DNA of 29,150 nt from Ruminococcaceae bacterium UBA3710 (lineage in GTDB: Bacteria > Bacillota > Clostridia > Oscillospirales > Acutalibacteraceae): positions 1-29,150 of the forward strand of contig DFHZ01000009.1 in assembly GCA_002371985.1 (NCBI GenBank), in the 5' to 3' direction. A program made the translations under genes and the position numbers. This document shows, piece after piece, positions 7,808 to 16,284 of the stretch; positions within the stretch are counted from its first letter, which is position 1; each line of letters begins with the position of its first letter. The notes under the pieces were generated by a model. The model made no database searches and was not told where the DNA came from. It saw only the letters and a list, made by a program, of their open reading frames with translations.

Positions 7808-7858
7808 TAATATGTATATTTATAATTTTTTCTCAGAGAATAATTTTGGGTGAAAATT

Positions 7859-8521
7859 ATGAGTGATATGAAAAATAATGATACAAATGAAGAGGAAATC
7901 AAGGACTGCGGTATTACCAAACTTGAGGGCAAAAATAATATATATTGTATGACTATTATCGGTGAAATAGAAGGTCATAGTGTTTTGCCGGAACAGAGCA
8001 AAACTACTAAATATGAGCATATTATTCCTCAACTTGTAGCGATTGAGCAAAGTCCGGAAATACAAGGCTTGTTAATTATTCTGAATACTGTCGGCGGTGA
8101 TGTTGAAGCGGGTCTTGCAATAGCCGAACTTATTTCGGGTATGAAAAAGCCGACTGTAAGTTATGTTTTAGGTGGCGGACATTCTATCGGTGTTCCGCTT
8201 GCAGTTTCCGCAAAACATTCATTTATTGCACCGTCGGCAACTATGACCATCCATCCCGTAAGAATGAACGGACTTGTTATCGGTGTTCCGCAAATGATGA
8301 ATCATTTTGCCCGTATGCAGGAACGAATAACAGATTTTGTTATAAGAAATTCCAATATTTCCGAGGAAGTTTTTTCAAAACTTATGATGAATACAGGTGA
8401 ACTTGTAACCGATGTCGGCTCGGTTTTAGGTGGGGAAAAGGCTGTCAGTGTGGGACTGATTGATTCGCTCGGTAATTTAAGCGAAGTTTTGAAGTGCTTA
8501 AATAATATGATAGAAGAATAG
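7859..8521 (+). CDS. tepA: TepA/YmfB-like ClpP-fold serine protease
   Basis: This is a ClpP/crotonase-fold peptidase of the TepA type, about 220 residues. Family marks are ILNTVGGDVEAGLAIAELI, the presumed nucleophile region YVLGGGHSIGVPLAVSA (S109), and a histidine in MTIHPVRMN (H132), which fits the order of the Ser/His part of the triad. It has no signal peptide. The Bacillus homologue TepA is described as translocation-enhancing and is adjacent to spoIIIE, the same neighbourhood as here. The start at 7859 has GGG 8 nt upstream; an in-frame GTG at 7850 overlaps that site. A hairpin lies directly at its stop codon, and ftsK follows after 46 nt. Confidence 0.87.
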   Translation: MSDMKNNDTNEEEIKDCGITKLEGKNNIYCMTIIGEIEGHSVLPEQSKTTKYEHIIPQLVAIEQSPEIQGLLIILNTVGGDVEAGLAIAELISGMKKPTVSYVLGGGHSIGVPLAVSAKHSFIAPSATMTIHPVRMNGLVIGVPQMMNHFARMQERITDFVIRNSNISEEVFSKLMMNTGELVTDVGSVLGGEKAVSVGLIDSLGNLSEVLKCLNNMIEE

Positions 8522-8543
8522 CGTTCTGCATAGAGCAGAACGC
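8521..8543 (+). other. Intercistronic hairpin without U-tract between tepA-like gene and ftsK
   Basis: A perfect 9-bp inverted repeat (GCGTTCTGC 8521-8529 / GCAGAACGC 8535-8543) with a 5-nt loop begins at the last base of the tepA-like stop codon. It is followed by A's rather than T's on the plus strand, so it is not a standard terminator. An mRNA-processing or 3'-protecting element is an inference. Confidence 0.7.
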
Positions 8544-8567
8544 AAAAAATAGGGGAGTACATAAACA

Positions 8568-10982
8568 ATGGCGACAAGAAGGAAAACTTCATCAAAAAAC
8601 AATACGGCAAAGAGTAGTGGATTTGTTATGTCAAAGCAATTAAAATCCGTTATTCTGTTTGCTATTGCTATACTTCTTGCAAGTATGGTATTTATAAAAG
8701 GGCAAAACCTTTGGACGATAATGCATAATTTTATTTTCAGCATTTTAGGTGTAACGGCATATTTTATACCGTTTATTTTAGGGACTATTGCAGTTATTGT
8801 CGGCATAGATAAAGAAAAAGATAATTTTAACGCAAAGGTTATAGAAAGCCTTGTGGTCTTGTTTCTGCTTGGAGCATGTATTGATGTTTTTTCAACAAGC
8901 GGAAGTTTAAGTTCTTCTGTTTTTTGGGAGCATTTGACAAATGCCTATACTTCGGGCAAAGCAGGGGGTCTTATAGGTGCTTTGTTGGGTGGCCTAGTTA
9001 ATTTGGCATTTGGCAAAACTGCTGCCGCTATTACGCTTATTATTCTTCTTTGCGTATTTATTATGATAATAACCGGCACTACGCTTGTATCATTGTTTAG
9101 GGCTATGTCAAAACCGGTAAAGGCGGTATCGGCACAAGCCGAAAATGCCTATAAAGAAAGGGCAGAACGGCAAGAAAAAGAGCAATACAAAAAGGGAGAT
9201 ATTAAGATTATAAAGGGCTTTGATGTTGATGTTCCGATAGACGAAGACCCCAAAAATAAAACTGAAAAGCCAAAAGAAACTACGGGCGATAAGCAAAAGA
9301 AACTTATTGATACATATAATGATGAAACGCAAACTCCAAACGAAACATCAATAGATTCAGCCATTGATTCTGCTAAATCCGAAGATTTGGAGAATAAGGA
9401 AAACGCAGAAGAGCCTCAAAAAATCAAGGTAGATTTTGAAAAAGAAACTGCCGATGTTACGGAAGAAATTCTTGGTAACGAAAGGGTTATAAATTATAAA
9501 TATCCGCCTTATGAATTGCTTAATAAAACTAATTCTTCGGATGTCAGGGCTTCAAGTAAAGAACTTGACTTAACGGCAGAAAGATTAGTTGAAATTCTTA
9601 AGAGTTTCGGTGTTGAAACAAGGGTGCTTGATGTAAGTAAAGGTCCTACTGTTACAAGATACGAACTACAACCCTGTGCCGGTGTAAAGATAAGTAAAAT
9701 AACAGGACTTGCCGACGATATTGCACTTAACCTTGCGACGGCAGGTGTAAGAATTGAAGCACCTATTCCGAATAAGGCGGCAGTAGGTATCGAGGTTCCT
9801 AATAAAGCAAGTGCAACGGTAGGAGTAAGGGAAATAATCGAATCGTCTGTATTCTCTGCTTCAAAGAGCAAACTTACTGTTGCTATGGGTAGAGATATAG
9901 GCGGTAATGTTGTCATAGGCGATATTGCAAAAATGCCTCACGGGCTTATTGCCGGTGCAACAGGCTCAGGTAAATCGGTTTGCATCAACTCAATTATTAT
10001 GAGTATTCTTTATAAGGCAAGTCCCGAAGATGTAAAACTGCTTATGATTGACCCTAAGGTTGTTGAACTTGGGGTTTATAACGGAATACCGCATTTGTTG
10101 GTGCCGGTTGTTACCGACCCGAGAAAAGCGGCAGGTGCACTTGGCTGGGCTGTAAGCGAAATGGAAAAGCGATATGCTATGTTTGCCGATAGAGGGGTCA
10201 GAGATATTGAGGGGTACAATAAGTTTGTTTCAGGTCTTGTTGACGAGCCGGAGGTTACCAAAATACCGCATATCGTTATCATAATTGATGAGTTGGCTGA
10301 CCTTATGATGACTGCTCCTAATGAGGTTGAAGATTCCATAAACAGAATTGCGGCAAAAGCGAGAGCCGCAGGGATGCACCTTCTTATCGCTACGCAAAGA
10401 CCGTCGGTTGATGTTGTTACGGGCGTTATTAAAGCAAATATTCCAACCCGTATTGCTTTCGCTGTATCTTCACAGGTTGATAGTCGAACTATACTTGATG
10501 CAGGTGGTGCAGAAAAACTGCTCGGTAAAGGTGATATGCTCTTTTCTCCTATTGGCTCAAACAAACCGAAGCGAGTACAGGGATGCTTTGTAAGTGATAG
10601 TGAAGTCGAAAAGGTTGTAGAATTTGTTAAAAAGAGTGCAAGTGCTAATTATGACGACAATATTATGGTTGAAATTGAGCGTCAAGCCGCCCTTGAAAAA
10701 CAAAAGAAGACGGGACTTCCTGAGGATGCTCCCGATGGCGACCCGATGCTTGACGAAGCAATCAAGGTCGTTGTAGAAAACGGTATGGCATCTACTTCGC
10801 TTCTTCAAAGAAAACTCAAACTCGGCTATGCAAGAGCCGCCAGAATTGTTGACGAAATGGAGGCTCGTGGAGTAGTAGGACCATATGAAGGCTCAAAACC
10901 TCGTAAAGTGCTTATTACAAAGGAGCAACTTATGGAGCAACAGGCAACTAAATCCGATTTGGTAGACCAAAACGATGAATAA
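8568..10982 (+). CDS. ftsK: FtsK/SpoIIIE DNA translocase
   Basis: This hexameric, septum-anchored motor pumps chromosomal DNA through the division (or sporulation) septum. In 804 residues: a membrane domain of about four helices (between residues 27 and 172), a charged low-complexity linker (about 185-320), the alpha/beta motor with Walker A GATGSGKS (463-470) and Walker B aspartate-glutamate D574-E575 in VIIIDELADLMM, and a C-terminal winged-helix gamma domain (about 735-795; TSLLQRKLKLGYARAARIVDEME), which reads the chromosomal orientation sequences. The size and order are those of SpoIIIE/SftA-type proteins, with the membrane part favouring SpoIIIE/FtsK. AGGGGAG precedes the ATG. The following gene overlaps its end by 8 nt. 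Confidence 0.96.
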   Translation: MATRRKTSSKNNTAKSSGFVMSKQLKSVILFAIAILLASMVFIKGQNLWTIMHNFIFSILGVTAYFIPFILGTIAVIVGIDKEKDNFNAKVIESLVVLFLLGACIDVFSTSGSLSSSVFWEHLTNAYTSGKAGGLIGALLGGLVNLAFGKTAAAITLIILLCVFIMIITGTTLVSLFRAMSKPVKAVSAQAENAYKERAERQEKEQYKKGDIKIIKGFDVDVPIDEDPKNKTEKPKETTGDKQKKLIDTYNDETQTPNETSIDSAIDSAKSEDLENKENAEEPQKIKVDFEKETADVTEEILGNERVINYKYPPYELLNKTNSSDVRASSKELDLTAERLVEILKSFGVETRVLDVSKGPTVTRYELQPCAGVKISKITGLADDIALNLATAGVRIEAPIPNKAAVGIEVPNKASATVGVREIIESSVFSASKSKLTVAMGRDIGGNVVIGDIAKMPHGLIAGATGSGKSVCINSIIMSILYKASPEDVKLLMIDPKVVELGVYNGIPHLLVPVVTDPRKAAGALGWAVSEMEKRYAMFADRGVRDIEGYNKFVSGLVDEPEVTKIPHIVIIIDELADLMMTAPNEVEDSINRIAAKARAAGMHLLIATQRPSVDVVTGVIKANIPTRIAFAVSSQVDSRTILDAGGAEKLLGKGDMLFSPIGSNKPKRVQGCFVSDSEVEKVVEFVKKSASANYDDNIMVEIERQAALEKQKKTGLPEDAPDGDPMLDEAIKVVVENGMASTSLLQRKLKLGYARAARIVDEMEARGVVGPYEGSKPRKVLITKEQLMEQQATKSDLVDQNDE

Positions 10983-11853
10983 GAAAACCCGTTCCGTTTT
11001 ATTTATAATAAGTGTTTTATTTGCCGTTTGTATTTTGGTTTATCTGTACCTTAATGATAATAAGGCAAATATCGTTGATACTTTTGTGTCAGACGATTAT
11101 GTTGAGTTTTTTAGTGTCGGTCAGGGCGATTGTGCACTGATTTCAAGCAACGGCAGGAATTGTCTTATTGATACGGGAACTGCTTCTTCCGTCTCTTCGC
11201 TTATGGATAAACTAAATGAGCAAAATATAACAAATATTGATTTGATTTCTCTTTCTCATTTTCATGTTGACCATACGGGCGGGGTATATGATATTGTTAA
11301 GAAACTGAGTGTTGATAATCTCTTATACCCAAAAGAATTAAGGGATTCGGATATTCCAAAAGCCGTTTTGAACGCAAAAATGGAGTGTCTTGCCGAAGAC
11401 GGCGACTTCTTTGTGGCAAGGGCAGGGCAGACGGTAGACCTTGGAGATTTTAAACTTTCGGTACTGTATCAAAACATAAAATCAAATGACGAAAATAACC
11501 GTTCGGTTTATATTATGGCAAAAATCGGCGATGTTAAGTTCTTCTTTACAGGCGACGGCGAAAAGGAAAGCGAAAAAGAACTTATTATGCAAAACCTGAA
11601 TATTGATTGCGATGTGTTAAAGGTTCCGCACCACGGTGGGTCTACCTCTTCAAGTGCAGAATTTCTTTCGGAATGCGACCCTGAATATGCCGTAATATCC
11701 TGCGGTAAGGATAATATGTACGGTCATCCGCATAAAGAAACTATGGAAAGGTTAAAAGAACAAAAAGCAAAAATATACCGCACCGATAAAGACGGCGATA
11801 TTGTGTTCTTTGTCAGCGGGGATAATAAGATTTCAGTAAATACATATAAATAA
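10975..11853 (+). CDS. Membrane-anchored ComEC-like metallo-beta-lactamase-fold hydrolase
   Basis: This 292-residue protein has one N-terminal hydrophobic segment (residues 8-27), read as an anchor or signal peptide, and then a metallo-beta-lactamase domain like the C-terminal part of ComEC (COG2333 type). The metal-binding motif is H95-x-H97-x-D99-H100 in SHFHVDHTGG. Further ligand regions are FFFTGDGE and KVPHHGGSTSSS, and GHPH lies near the end. It lacks the ComEC competence membrane channel, so a competence role is not implied. Characterised relatives act on nucleic acids or phosphoesters, and the extracellular placement is an inference from the anchor. It overlaps ftsK by 8 nt, so it is translated from the same message. 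A bidirectional terminator follows. Confidence 0.88.
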   Translation: MNKKTRSVLFIISVLFAVCILVYLYLNDNKANIVDTFVSDDYVEFFSVGQGDCALISSNGRNCLIDTGTASSVSSLMDKLNEQNITNIDLISLSHFHVDHTGGVYDIVKKLSVDNLLYPKELRDSDIPKAVLNAKMECLAEDGDFFVARAGQTVDLGDFKLSVLYQNIKSNDENNRSVYIMAKIGDVKFFFTGDGEKESEKELIMQNLNIDCDVLKVPHHGGSTSSSAEFLSECDPEYAVISCGKDNMYGHPHKETMERLKEQKAKIYRTDKDGDIVFFVSGDNKISVNTYK

Positions 11854-11887
11854 AAATGTTGCAGGATAAAACCTGCAACATTTTTTT
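11853..11887. terminator. Bidirectional terminator between converging operons
   Basis: A stem of about 13 bp (arms from 11853-11865 and 11872-11884; core ATGTTGCAGG / CCTGCAACAT) has T's downstream on both strands. It serves the ftsK operon (plus) and aspS (minus). Confidence 0.93.
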
Positions 11888-11900
11888 CATAGAATAATAA

Positions 11901-13691
11901 TTATTCTTTATCCTCTTTTAGGTTTATTGCAATAGCAAGGTCGTCAAGTTGTGCCTTATCAACATTCGCCGGAGCACCTGACATAAGTTCGCTCGAATTT
12001 GCAACCTTTGGGAAGGCGATAACATCACGAATTGTATCGGCTTCGCTCATAATCATACAAAGCCTGTCAAGACCTATTCCCATACCGCCGTGCGGAGGAG
12101 CACCGTACTTAAATGCTCCTGTCAGGAAGCCAAATTTTTGTTCAGCCTCTGCGTCCGAAAGACCTAATGCTCTGAACATATGCGCTTGAAGTTCAGGGTC
12201 GGTAATACGAATGGAGCCACTTGATAATTCAATTCCGTTTAAAACAAGGTCATAAGCCTTTGCAAATACCTTTTCGGGGGCAGTGTCAAGATAAGGAATA
12301 CACTCGTCAAGCGGAGAGGTGAACGGATGGTGCATAGCATCCCAATTTCCGGTTTCTTCGTTGTATTCAAAGAACGGAAATTCGGTTATCCATAGGAAGT
12401 TATACTGTTTAGGAATAATGTCAAGTCTTTTAGCAACAGTAAGACGAAGAGCACCTAAAACCGAAAGAACGGTATTTTTCTTATCTGCAACTATTAAGGC
12501 AACATCGCCTTTTTCCATACCTAATCTCTCGTAAATAGCCGTCATTTCCTCTGGGGTCATAAACTTTGAGAATGAGCATGTAGGCTCGTCCTCAACCCAA
12601 CGGATAAAGGCAAGACCTTTAGCACCTATCCCTTTTGCTTCTTCGGTTAGTTTATCAATTTCTTTTCTTGTGTAAACCGAGGAAGCATTTTTAGCATTGA
12701 TTGCCCTGACAGTTCCGCCGTTTTTAACTGTGTCGGCGAATACACCGAAACCGCAGTTTTCTACAATATCAGAAATGTCTTTGATTTTCATTTCAAAACG
12801 GGTATCGGGCTTGTCGGAACCGTAATCATTTAATGCCTCTGTATATGTAAGTCTCGGAAGCGGAGTTTTTATATCTGCCCCTAAAACTTCCTTAAACAGA
12901 CGCTTTACATATCCCTCGGCAATGGCGAAAACATCCTCCATTTCCACAAAAGACATTTCAAGGTCGATTTGCGTAAATTCAGGTTGTCTGTCTGCACGAA
13001 GGTCCTCGTCTCTATAACACCGTGCTATCTGCATATAACGGTCAAAGCCTGATAACATAAGTAACTGCTTATACATCTGGGGAGATTGAGGAAGAGCAAA
13101 GAAACTCCCCTTATGAATACGGGACGGAACAAGATAATCTCTTGCACCTTCGGGGGTTGACTTGATAAGTGTAGGTGTTTCAATCTCAATAAAACCGTTA
13201 TCGTCAAAATAATCTCTTGTAACCTTAGTTATACGGTGTCTTAAAATGATATTATCTTTAAGCGGTGTGCGACGAAGGTCTAAATAGCGGTATTTAAGTC
13301 TTAATTCTTCATTTGCCTTAGAGTCGGGCAATATTTCAAAAGGCGGAGTCAAAGATTCGCCTAAAACTTTTAACTCGTCAACTGCAATTTCGATTTCGCC
13401 GGTAGGAATTTCGGTGTTAATCGAAGAACGCATACGAACTTCGCCTTTAGCCATAATAACATATTCACTGCGAAGGGCAAATGCTTTGTCAAATACACTT
13501 TTTTCGGTTGCGTCGTCAAAAGCAAGTTGAATAATGCCTGTCCTATCTCTAAGGTCAATAAATATAAGACTGCCTAAATCACGCTGTCTTTGAACCCAAC
13601 CGCAAACTACTACGGTTTCTCCGATTTTTTCTTTGGTAAGCGTTCCGCAATAATCGGTACGCTTCATTCCGTTCATTCTGTCAAGTTTCAA
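11901..13691 (-). CDS. aspS: Aspartyl-tRNA synthetase
   Basis: This class II enzyme charges tRNA-Asp. In about 596 residues: an N-terminal OB anticodon-binding domain (CGWVQRQRDLGSLIFIDLRDR), class II catalytic core motifs (QSPQMYKQLLMLSGFDRYMQ, YRDEDLRADRQPEFTQIDLEM), the bacterial GAD insertion, and motif 3 (GMGIGLDRL). The leucine in QRDLGSL matches E. coli L30, a mark of discriminating rather than tRNA-Asn-mischarging AspRS; this is an inference from alignment by eye. The start is a TTG at 13691. AGGTG lies about 7 nt before it, whereas the later ATGs (13676, 13667) lack a site at the right distance. It is the last gene of the minus-strand cluster, 28 nt after hisS. No T-box leader is present in the gap. 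Confidence 0.96.
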   Translation of the reverse strand: MKLDRMNGMKRTDYCGTLTKEKIGETVVVCGWVQRQRDLGSLIFIDLRDRTGIIQLAFDDATEKSVFDKAFALRSEYVIMAKGEVRMRSSINTEIPTGEIEIAVDELKVLGESLTPPFEILPDSKANEELRLKYRYLDLRRTPLKDNIILRHRITKVTRDYFDDNGFIEIETPTLIKSTPEGARDYLVPSRIHKGSFFALPQSPQMYKQLLMLSGFDRYMQIARCYRDEDLRADRQPEFTQIDLEMSFVEMEDVFAIAEGYVKRLFKEVLGADIKTPLPRLTYTEALNDYGSDKPDTRFEMKIKDISDIVENCGFGVFADTVKNGGTVRAINAKNASSVYTRKEIDKLTEEAKGIGAKGLAFIRWVEDEPTCSFSKFMTPEEMTAIYERLGMEKGDVALIVADKKNTVLSVLGALRLTVAKRLDIIPKQYNFLWITEFPFFEYNEETGNWDAMHHPFTSPLDECIPYLDTAPEKVFAKAYDLVLNGIELSSGSIRITDPELQAHMFRALGLSDAEAEQKFGFLTGAFKYGAPPHGGMGIGLDRLCMIMSEADTIRDVIAFPKVANSSELMSGAPANVDKAQLDDLAIAINLKEDKE

Positions 13692-13719
13692 AAGAAACAC
13701 CTCGAAAAATTAAAATAAA

Positions 13720-15033
13720 TTATTTACTGTTTAATACTGAATCGGTAAGACTATCTAAAGCCATACCGTTTATAAGGGACGATAACTTATCTGAAATGTT
13801 ATCAAGTGCTGCTTCTGATGTATCGCCGGTAGCCATATTCTTGATAACGGCTTTATTGTTTTGCAGTTCGTTATCACCAAGAACCATACTGAATTTTGCT
13901 CCGATTTTATCGGCAAACTTCATTTGAGCCTTTAAACCTCTGCTGCAAATATCTGTTTGAACTTCAAAACCGTCAAATCGAAGAGATGAAGAAATCTCGG
14001 TCGCTTTGAGTTCGGCAGCATTGCCCATAGTTGCAATATACAAATCGCATTTTGGTTCCGGCGGTATTTCGGTCTTTTGATTTTCAAGTAATAAAAGAAG
14101 CCTTTCAATACCCATTCCAAATCCTAAAGCAGGGGTGTCTTTTCCGCCCATCTGACCGATAAGACCGTCATACCGTCCGCCGCCGCAAACGGTAGACTGA
14201 GCACCTATATCTCCCGAAACAAATTCAAAAACAGTTCTTGTATAATAATCAAGACCTCTTACAATTTGCGGATTTACCGTGTACTTTATTCCGGCAGAAT
14301 CAAGATGCGATTTAACACCCTCAAAATGCTCTTTACAATCATCACAAAGAAAATCAATGACTTTCGGAGCATTCTTTGCAAGTTTTGAACAAACAGGGGA
14401 CTTGCAATCAAGTATTCTCATCGGATTTCTGTTAAGTCTGTCTTTGCAGGTATCGCAAAGGTCGTCAATATTATCGGTAAAGTAACTTTTAAGTGCTTTT
14501 TGGTATTCCTTTCTGCATTCGGGACAACCGATTGAATTTATTTCGAGCGAAATCTTTTCTATTCCGATGGTTTTCAAAACCTGATTTGCAGCGGCAATTA
14601 TTTCGTAATCGGCGGCAGGGGAGGAAGCACCGATACATTCCATACCGAATTGATGGAATTCACGAAGTCTTCCGGCTTGCGGTTTTTCGTATCTGTAACA
14701 TCCGCCGATATAACAAACTTTTTCAGGCAGGGCATCATATATAAGCCCATGCTCTATGCTGCTTCTCGCAACTCCGGCGGTAAGTTCGGGTCTTAAAGTA
14801 ATAGAACGACCGCCCTTATCGTCAAATGTATACATTTCCTTTTGAACAACATCGGTAGTGTCGCCCACATTACGGGAAAAAACTTCAGTATGTTCAAAAA
14901 CAGGAACTCTTATTTCCCTGTAACCGAAAAGCCTCGCCGTACTCAACATAACTTTTTCTATATATTGCCAACGATAAGATTCGTTTGGCAGAACATCAGC
15001 CGTTCCTTTAATTGCACGATTAATATCAGCCAT
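13720..15033 (-). CDS. hisS: Histidyl-tRNA synthetase
   Basis: This class II synthetase charges tRNA-His. In 437 residues: the N-terminal IKGTADVLPNES; motif 2 region with RPELTAGVARS and GRLREFHQFGMECIG; the HisA-type RGLDYYTRTVFEF; GGGRYDGLIGQMGG; motif 3 LGFGMGIERL; and a C-terminal anticodon-binding domain. A four-plus-cysteine stretch (CPECRKEY ... CDTCKDRLNRNPMRILDCKSPVC) in the insertion domain is the usual Firmicutes form. I start it at the ATG at 15033, with AGGTG 7 nt upstream; the in-frame GTG at 15042 overlaps that site. It is 32 nt from mgsA and 28 nt from aspS, too close for separate T-box leaders, so control is likely shared with the minD promoter. Confidence 0.97.
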   Translation of the reverse strand: MADINRAIKGTADVLPNESYRWQYIEKVMLSTARLFGYREIRVPVFEHTEVFSRNVGDTTDVVQKEMYTFDDKGGRSITLRPELTAGVARSSIEHGLIYDALPEKVCYIGGCYRYEKPQAGRLREFHQFGMECIGASSPAADYEIIAAANQVLKTIGIEKISLEINSIGCPECRKEYQKALKSYFTDNIDDLCDTCKDRLNRNPMRILDCKSPVCSKLAKNAPKVIDFLCDDCKEHFEGVKSHLDSAGIKYTVNPQIVRGLDYYTRTVFEFVSGDIGAQSTVCGGGRYDGLIGQMGGKDTPALGFGMGIERLLLLLENQKTEIPPEPKCDLYIATMGNAAELKATEISSSLRFDGFEVQTDICSRGLKAQMKFADKIGAKFSMVLGDNELQNNKAVIKNMATGDTSEAALDNISDKLSSLINGMALDSLTDSVLNSK

Positions 15034-15065
15034 ATAAATCACACCTGTAAACTTTTATATCTAAA

Positions 15066-15467
15066 TTAGTTTCCTTTTACTATCTCACGCCAGTCAAGGT
15101 CGCCTCGCTCAAGACCGTGGATAAGCATTTCGGCAGATGCAATATTTGTGGCAAACGGAATACTGTGAACATCGCAAAGCCTTAAAATTTCGGTGAAATC
15201 AACATCAATGCTATTTGGGTCAATAGGGTCCATAAAGATAAGCAAAAGGTCAATTTCATCGCAACCGATTCTTGATGCTATTTGCTGTGTACCACCTTGA
15301 ATGCCCCCTAAGAAGCCTGTGATTTTAAGACCTGTGGCATCGGAAACGGTTTTTGCGGTTCCGCCTGTTGCTACAAGATTATATCTATTCAGTATTCCGC
15401 AATAGGCAATACAGAATTGTACCATAAGTTCTTTTTTTGAATCGTCTGCAATAAGTGCAATAGTCAT
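15066..15467 (-). CDS. mgsA: Methylglyoxal synthase homologue with altered active site
   Basis: This 133-residue protein aligns end to end with MgsA, which turns dihydroxyacetone phosphate into methylglyoxal. Recognisable parts are the N-terminal IALIADDSKKELM, the ATGGTAKTVSDATG phosphate-loop region, FLGGIQGGTQQIASRI, DPI, LRLCDVHSIPFATNIASAE and the Firmicutes ending LERGDLDWREIV. By eye against E. coli, three active-site positions differ: H19 is D8, catalytic D71 is T60 and H98 is I87. The D20, D91 and D101 equivalents (D9, D80, D90) remain. The fold assignment is secure, but methylglyoxal production is doubtful. It starts 11 nt after minD in the conserved minD-mgsA order of Clostridia. 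Confidence 0.88.
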   Translation of the reverse strand: MTIALIADDSKKELMVQFCIAYCGILNRYNLVATGGTAKTVSDATGLKITGFLGGIQGGTQQIASRIGCDEIDLLLIFMDPIDPNSIDVDFTEILRLCDVHSIPFATNIASAEMLIHGLERGDLDWREIVKGN

Positions 15468-15478
15468 AACAATACTCC

Positions 15479-16213
15479 CTAAATTTTTTGTGGCTTAGGC
15501 AACAAAACAGATTCGCCGCCAAGTCTTCTTATAATTCTATTTAATGCTTTGTAAGCATTTGTTCTCTTGTTAAGTTTATGAGAAATCGGAAATAGCATAA
15601 GTTCGGTAGAAAAAGGAATAATTCCAAGCAATTTAATACCGGATAAGTCGATAATATCGTCAATGTTTTTATATGTTTTATTCCTTATAAGTTCGCTGTA
15701 AAACTTATTTATAATAAGCAGAGGTTTATTTATATTTTTTTCGCTTAATGTTTCTGCAACGAACGATGCGTCCCTTACGGAAACAGGGTCGGAATTTGAA
15801 ACGCAAATATATTTTAAATCTTTGATGTCTTCAAGAATTGAAAAATCAAGTCCGGCAGGAAGGTCTAAAATAACTGCATCAAATAATTTTTTGCATTTTT
15901 CGTAAAAGACAAAAAATTGCTCTTTTGTTATAGTTTTATCTTTTGGCGGAGCAGGTACAACGCAAATGTTTTTGTTGTATCCGTGAGGATAATACAGAGC
16001 ATTTTCAAAATCGCCCGAATTTATCGAATCAAAAAGGTCAAAAACAATGTTTTCCTCTATACCGAAAAACATATCAAGGCACCTTAGCCCTGCGTCAAGG
16101 TCAATCAGAATAACCCGTTTGTTCATTCTCGCAAGTGAGAGGGCTAAACCGCAGGAAACGGTTGATTTTCCGGTACCGCCCTTTCCCGAAACTATCGCTA
16201 AGTTTAAACTCAT
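15479..16213 (-). CDS. minD: MinD-like deviant Walker ATPase
   Basis: MinD positions the division septum with MinC and a partner (MinE or DivIVA/MinJ). In 244 residues the deviant Walker A motif GKGGTGKST (both signature lysines, K11 and K16) is present, followed by the LIDLDAGLRCLDMFFG box, LDLPAGLDF and SDPVSVRDASFVAETL, which all match MinD. The C-terminus ends with NRIIRRLGGESVLLPKPQKI. I do not see a clear amphipathic membrane-targeting helix after it. AGGAG lies 7 nt before the ATG. MinC and MinE are absent on either side, although they commonly accompany minD in this mre-pbp2 context. It is the first gene after the internal promoter. Confidence 0.83.
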   Translation of the reverse strand: MSLNLAIVSGKGGTGKSTVSCGLALSLARMNKRVILIDLDAGLRCLDMFFGIEENIVFDLFDSINSGDFENALYYPHGYNKNICVVPAPPKDKTITKEQFFVFYEKCKKLFDAVILDLPAGLDFSILEDIKDLKYICVSNSDPVSVRDASFVAETLSEKNINKPLLIINKFYSELIRNKTYKNIDDIIDLSGIKLLGIIPFSTELMLFPISHKLNKRTNAYKALNRIIRRLGGESVLLPKPQKI

Positions 16214-16237
16214 ATCTTAACTCCTAAACAAAAAGTT

Positions 16238-16266
16238 ATTATATCATAAATGCAAAAAAATGTCAA
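16238..16266 (-). promoter_or_regulatory. SigA-type promoter for minD-mgsA-hisS-aspS
   Basis: Read on the minus strand, TTGACA (16266-16261) and TATAAT (16243-16238) are separated by exactly 17 bp. It lies in the 71-nt gap between pbp2 and minD. No terminator is seen in that gap, so read-through from pbp2 is also likely. Confidence 0.85.
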
Positions 16267-16284
16267 ACTGCGTAAAGCCGTATT

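Noticed and set aside
10076..10564. Antisense reading frame inside ftsK
   Set aside because: It is the reverse-strand shadow of the conserved motor domain; no recognisable protein features.
16214..16284. Terminator between pbp2 and minD
   Set aside because: There is a T-run on the minus strand but no hairpin ahead of it; the T's fall in the promoter spacer.
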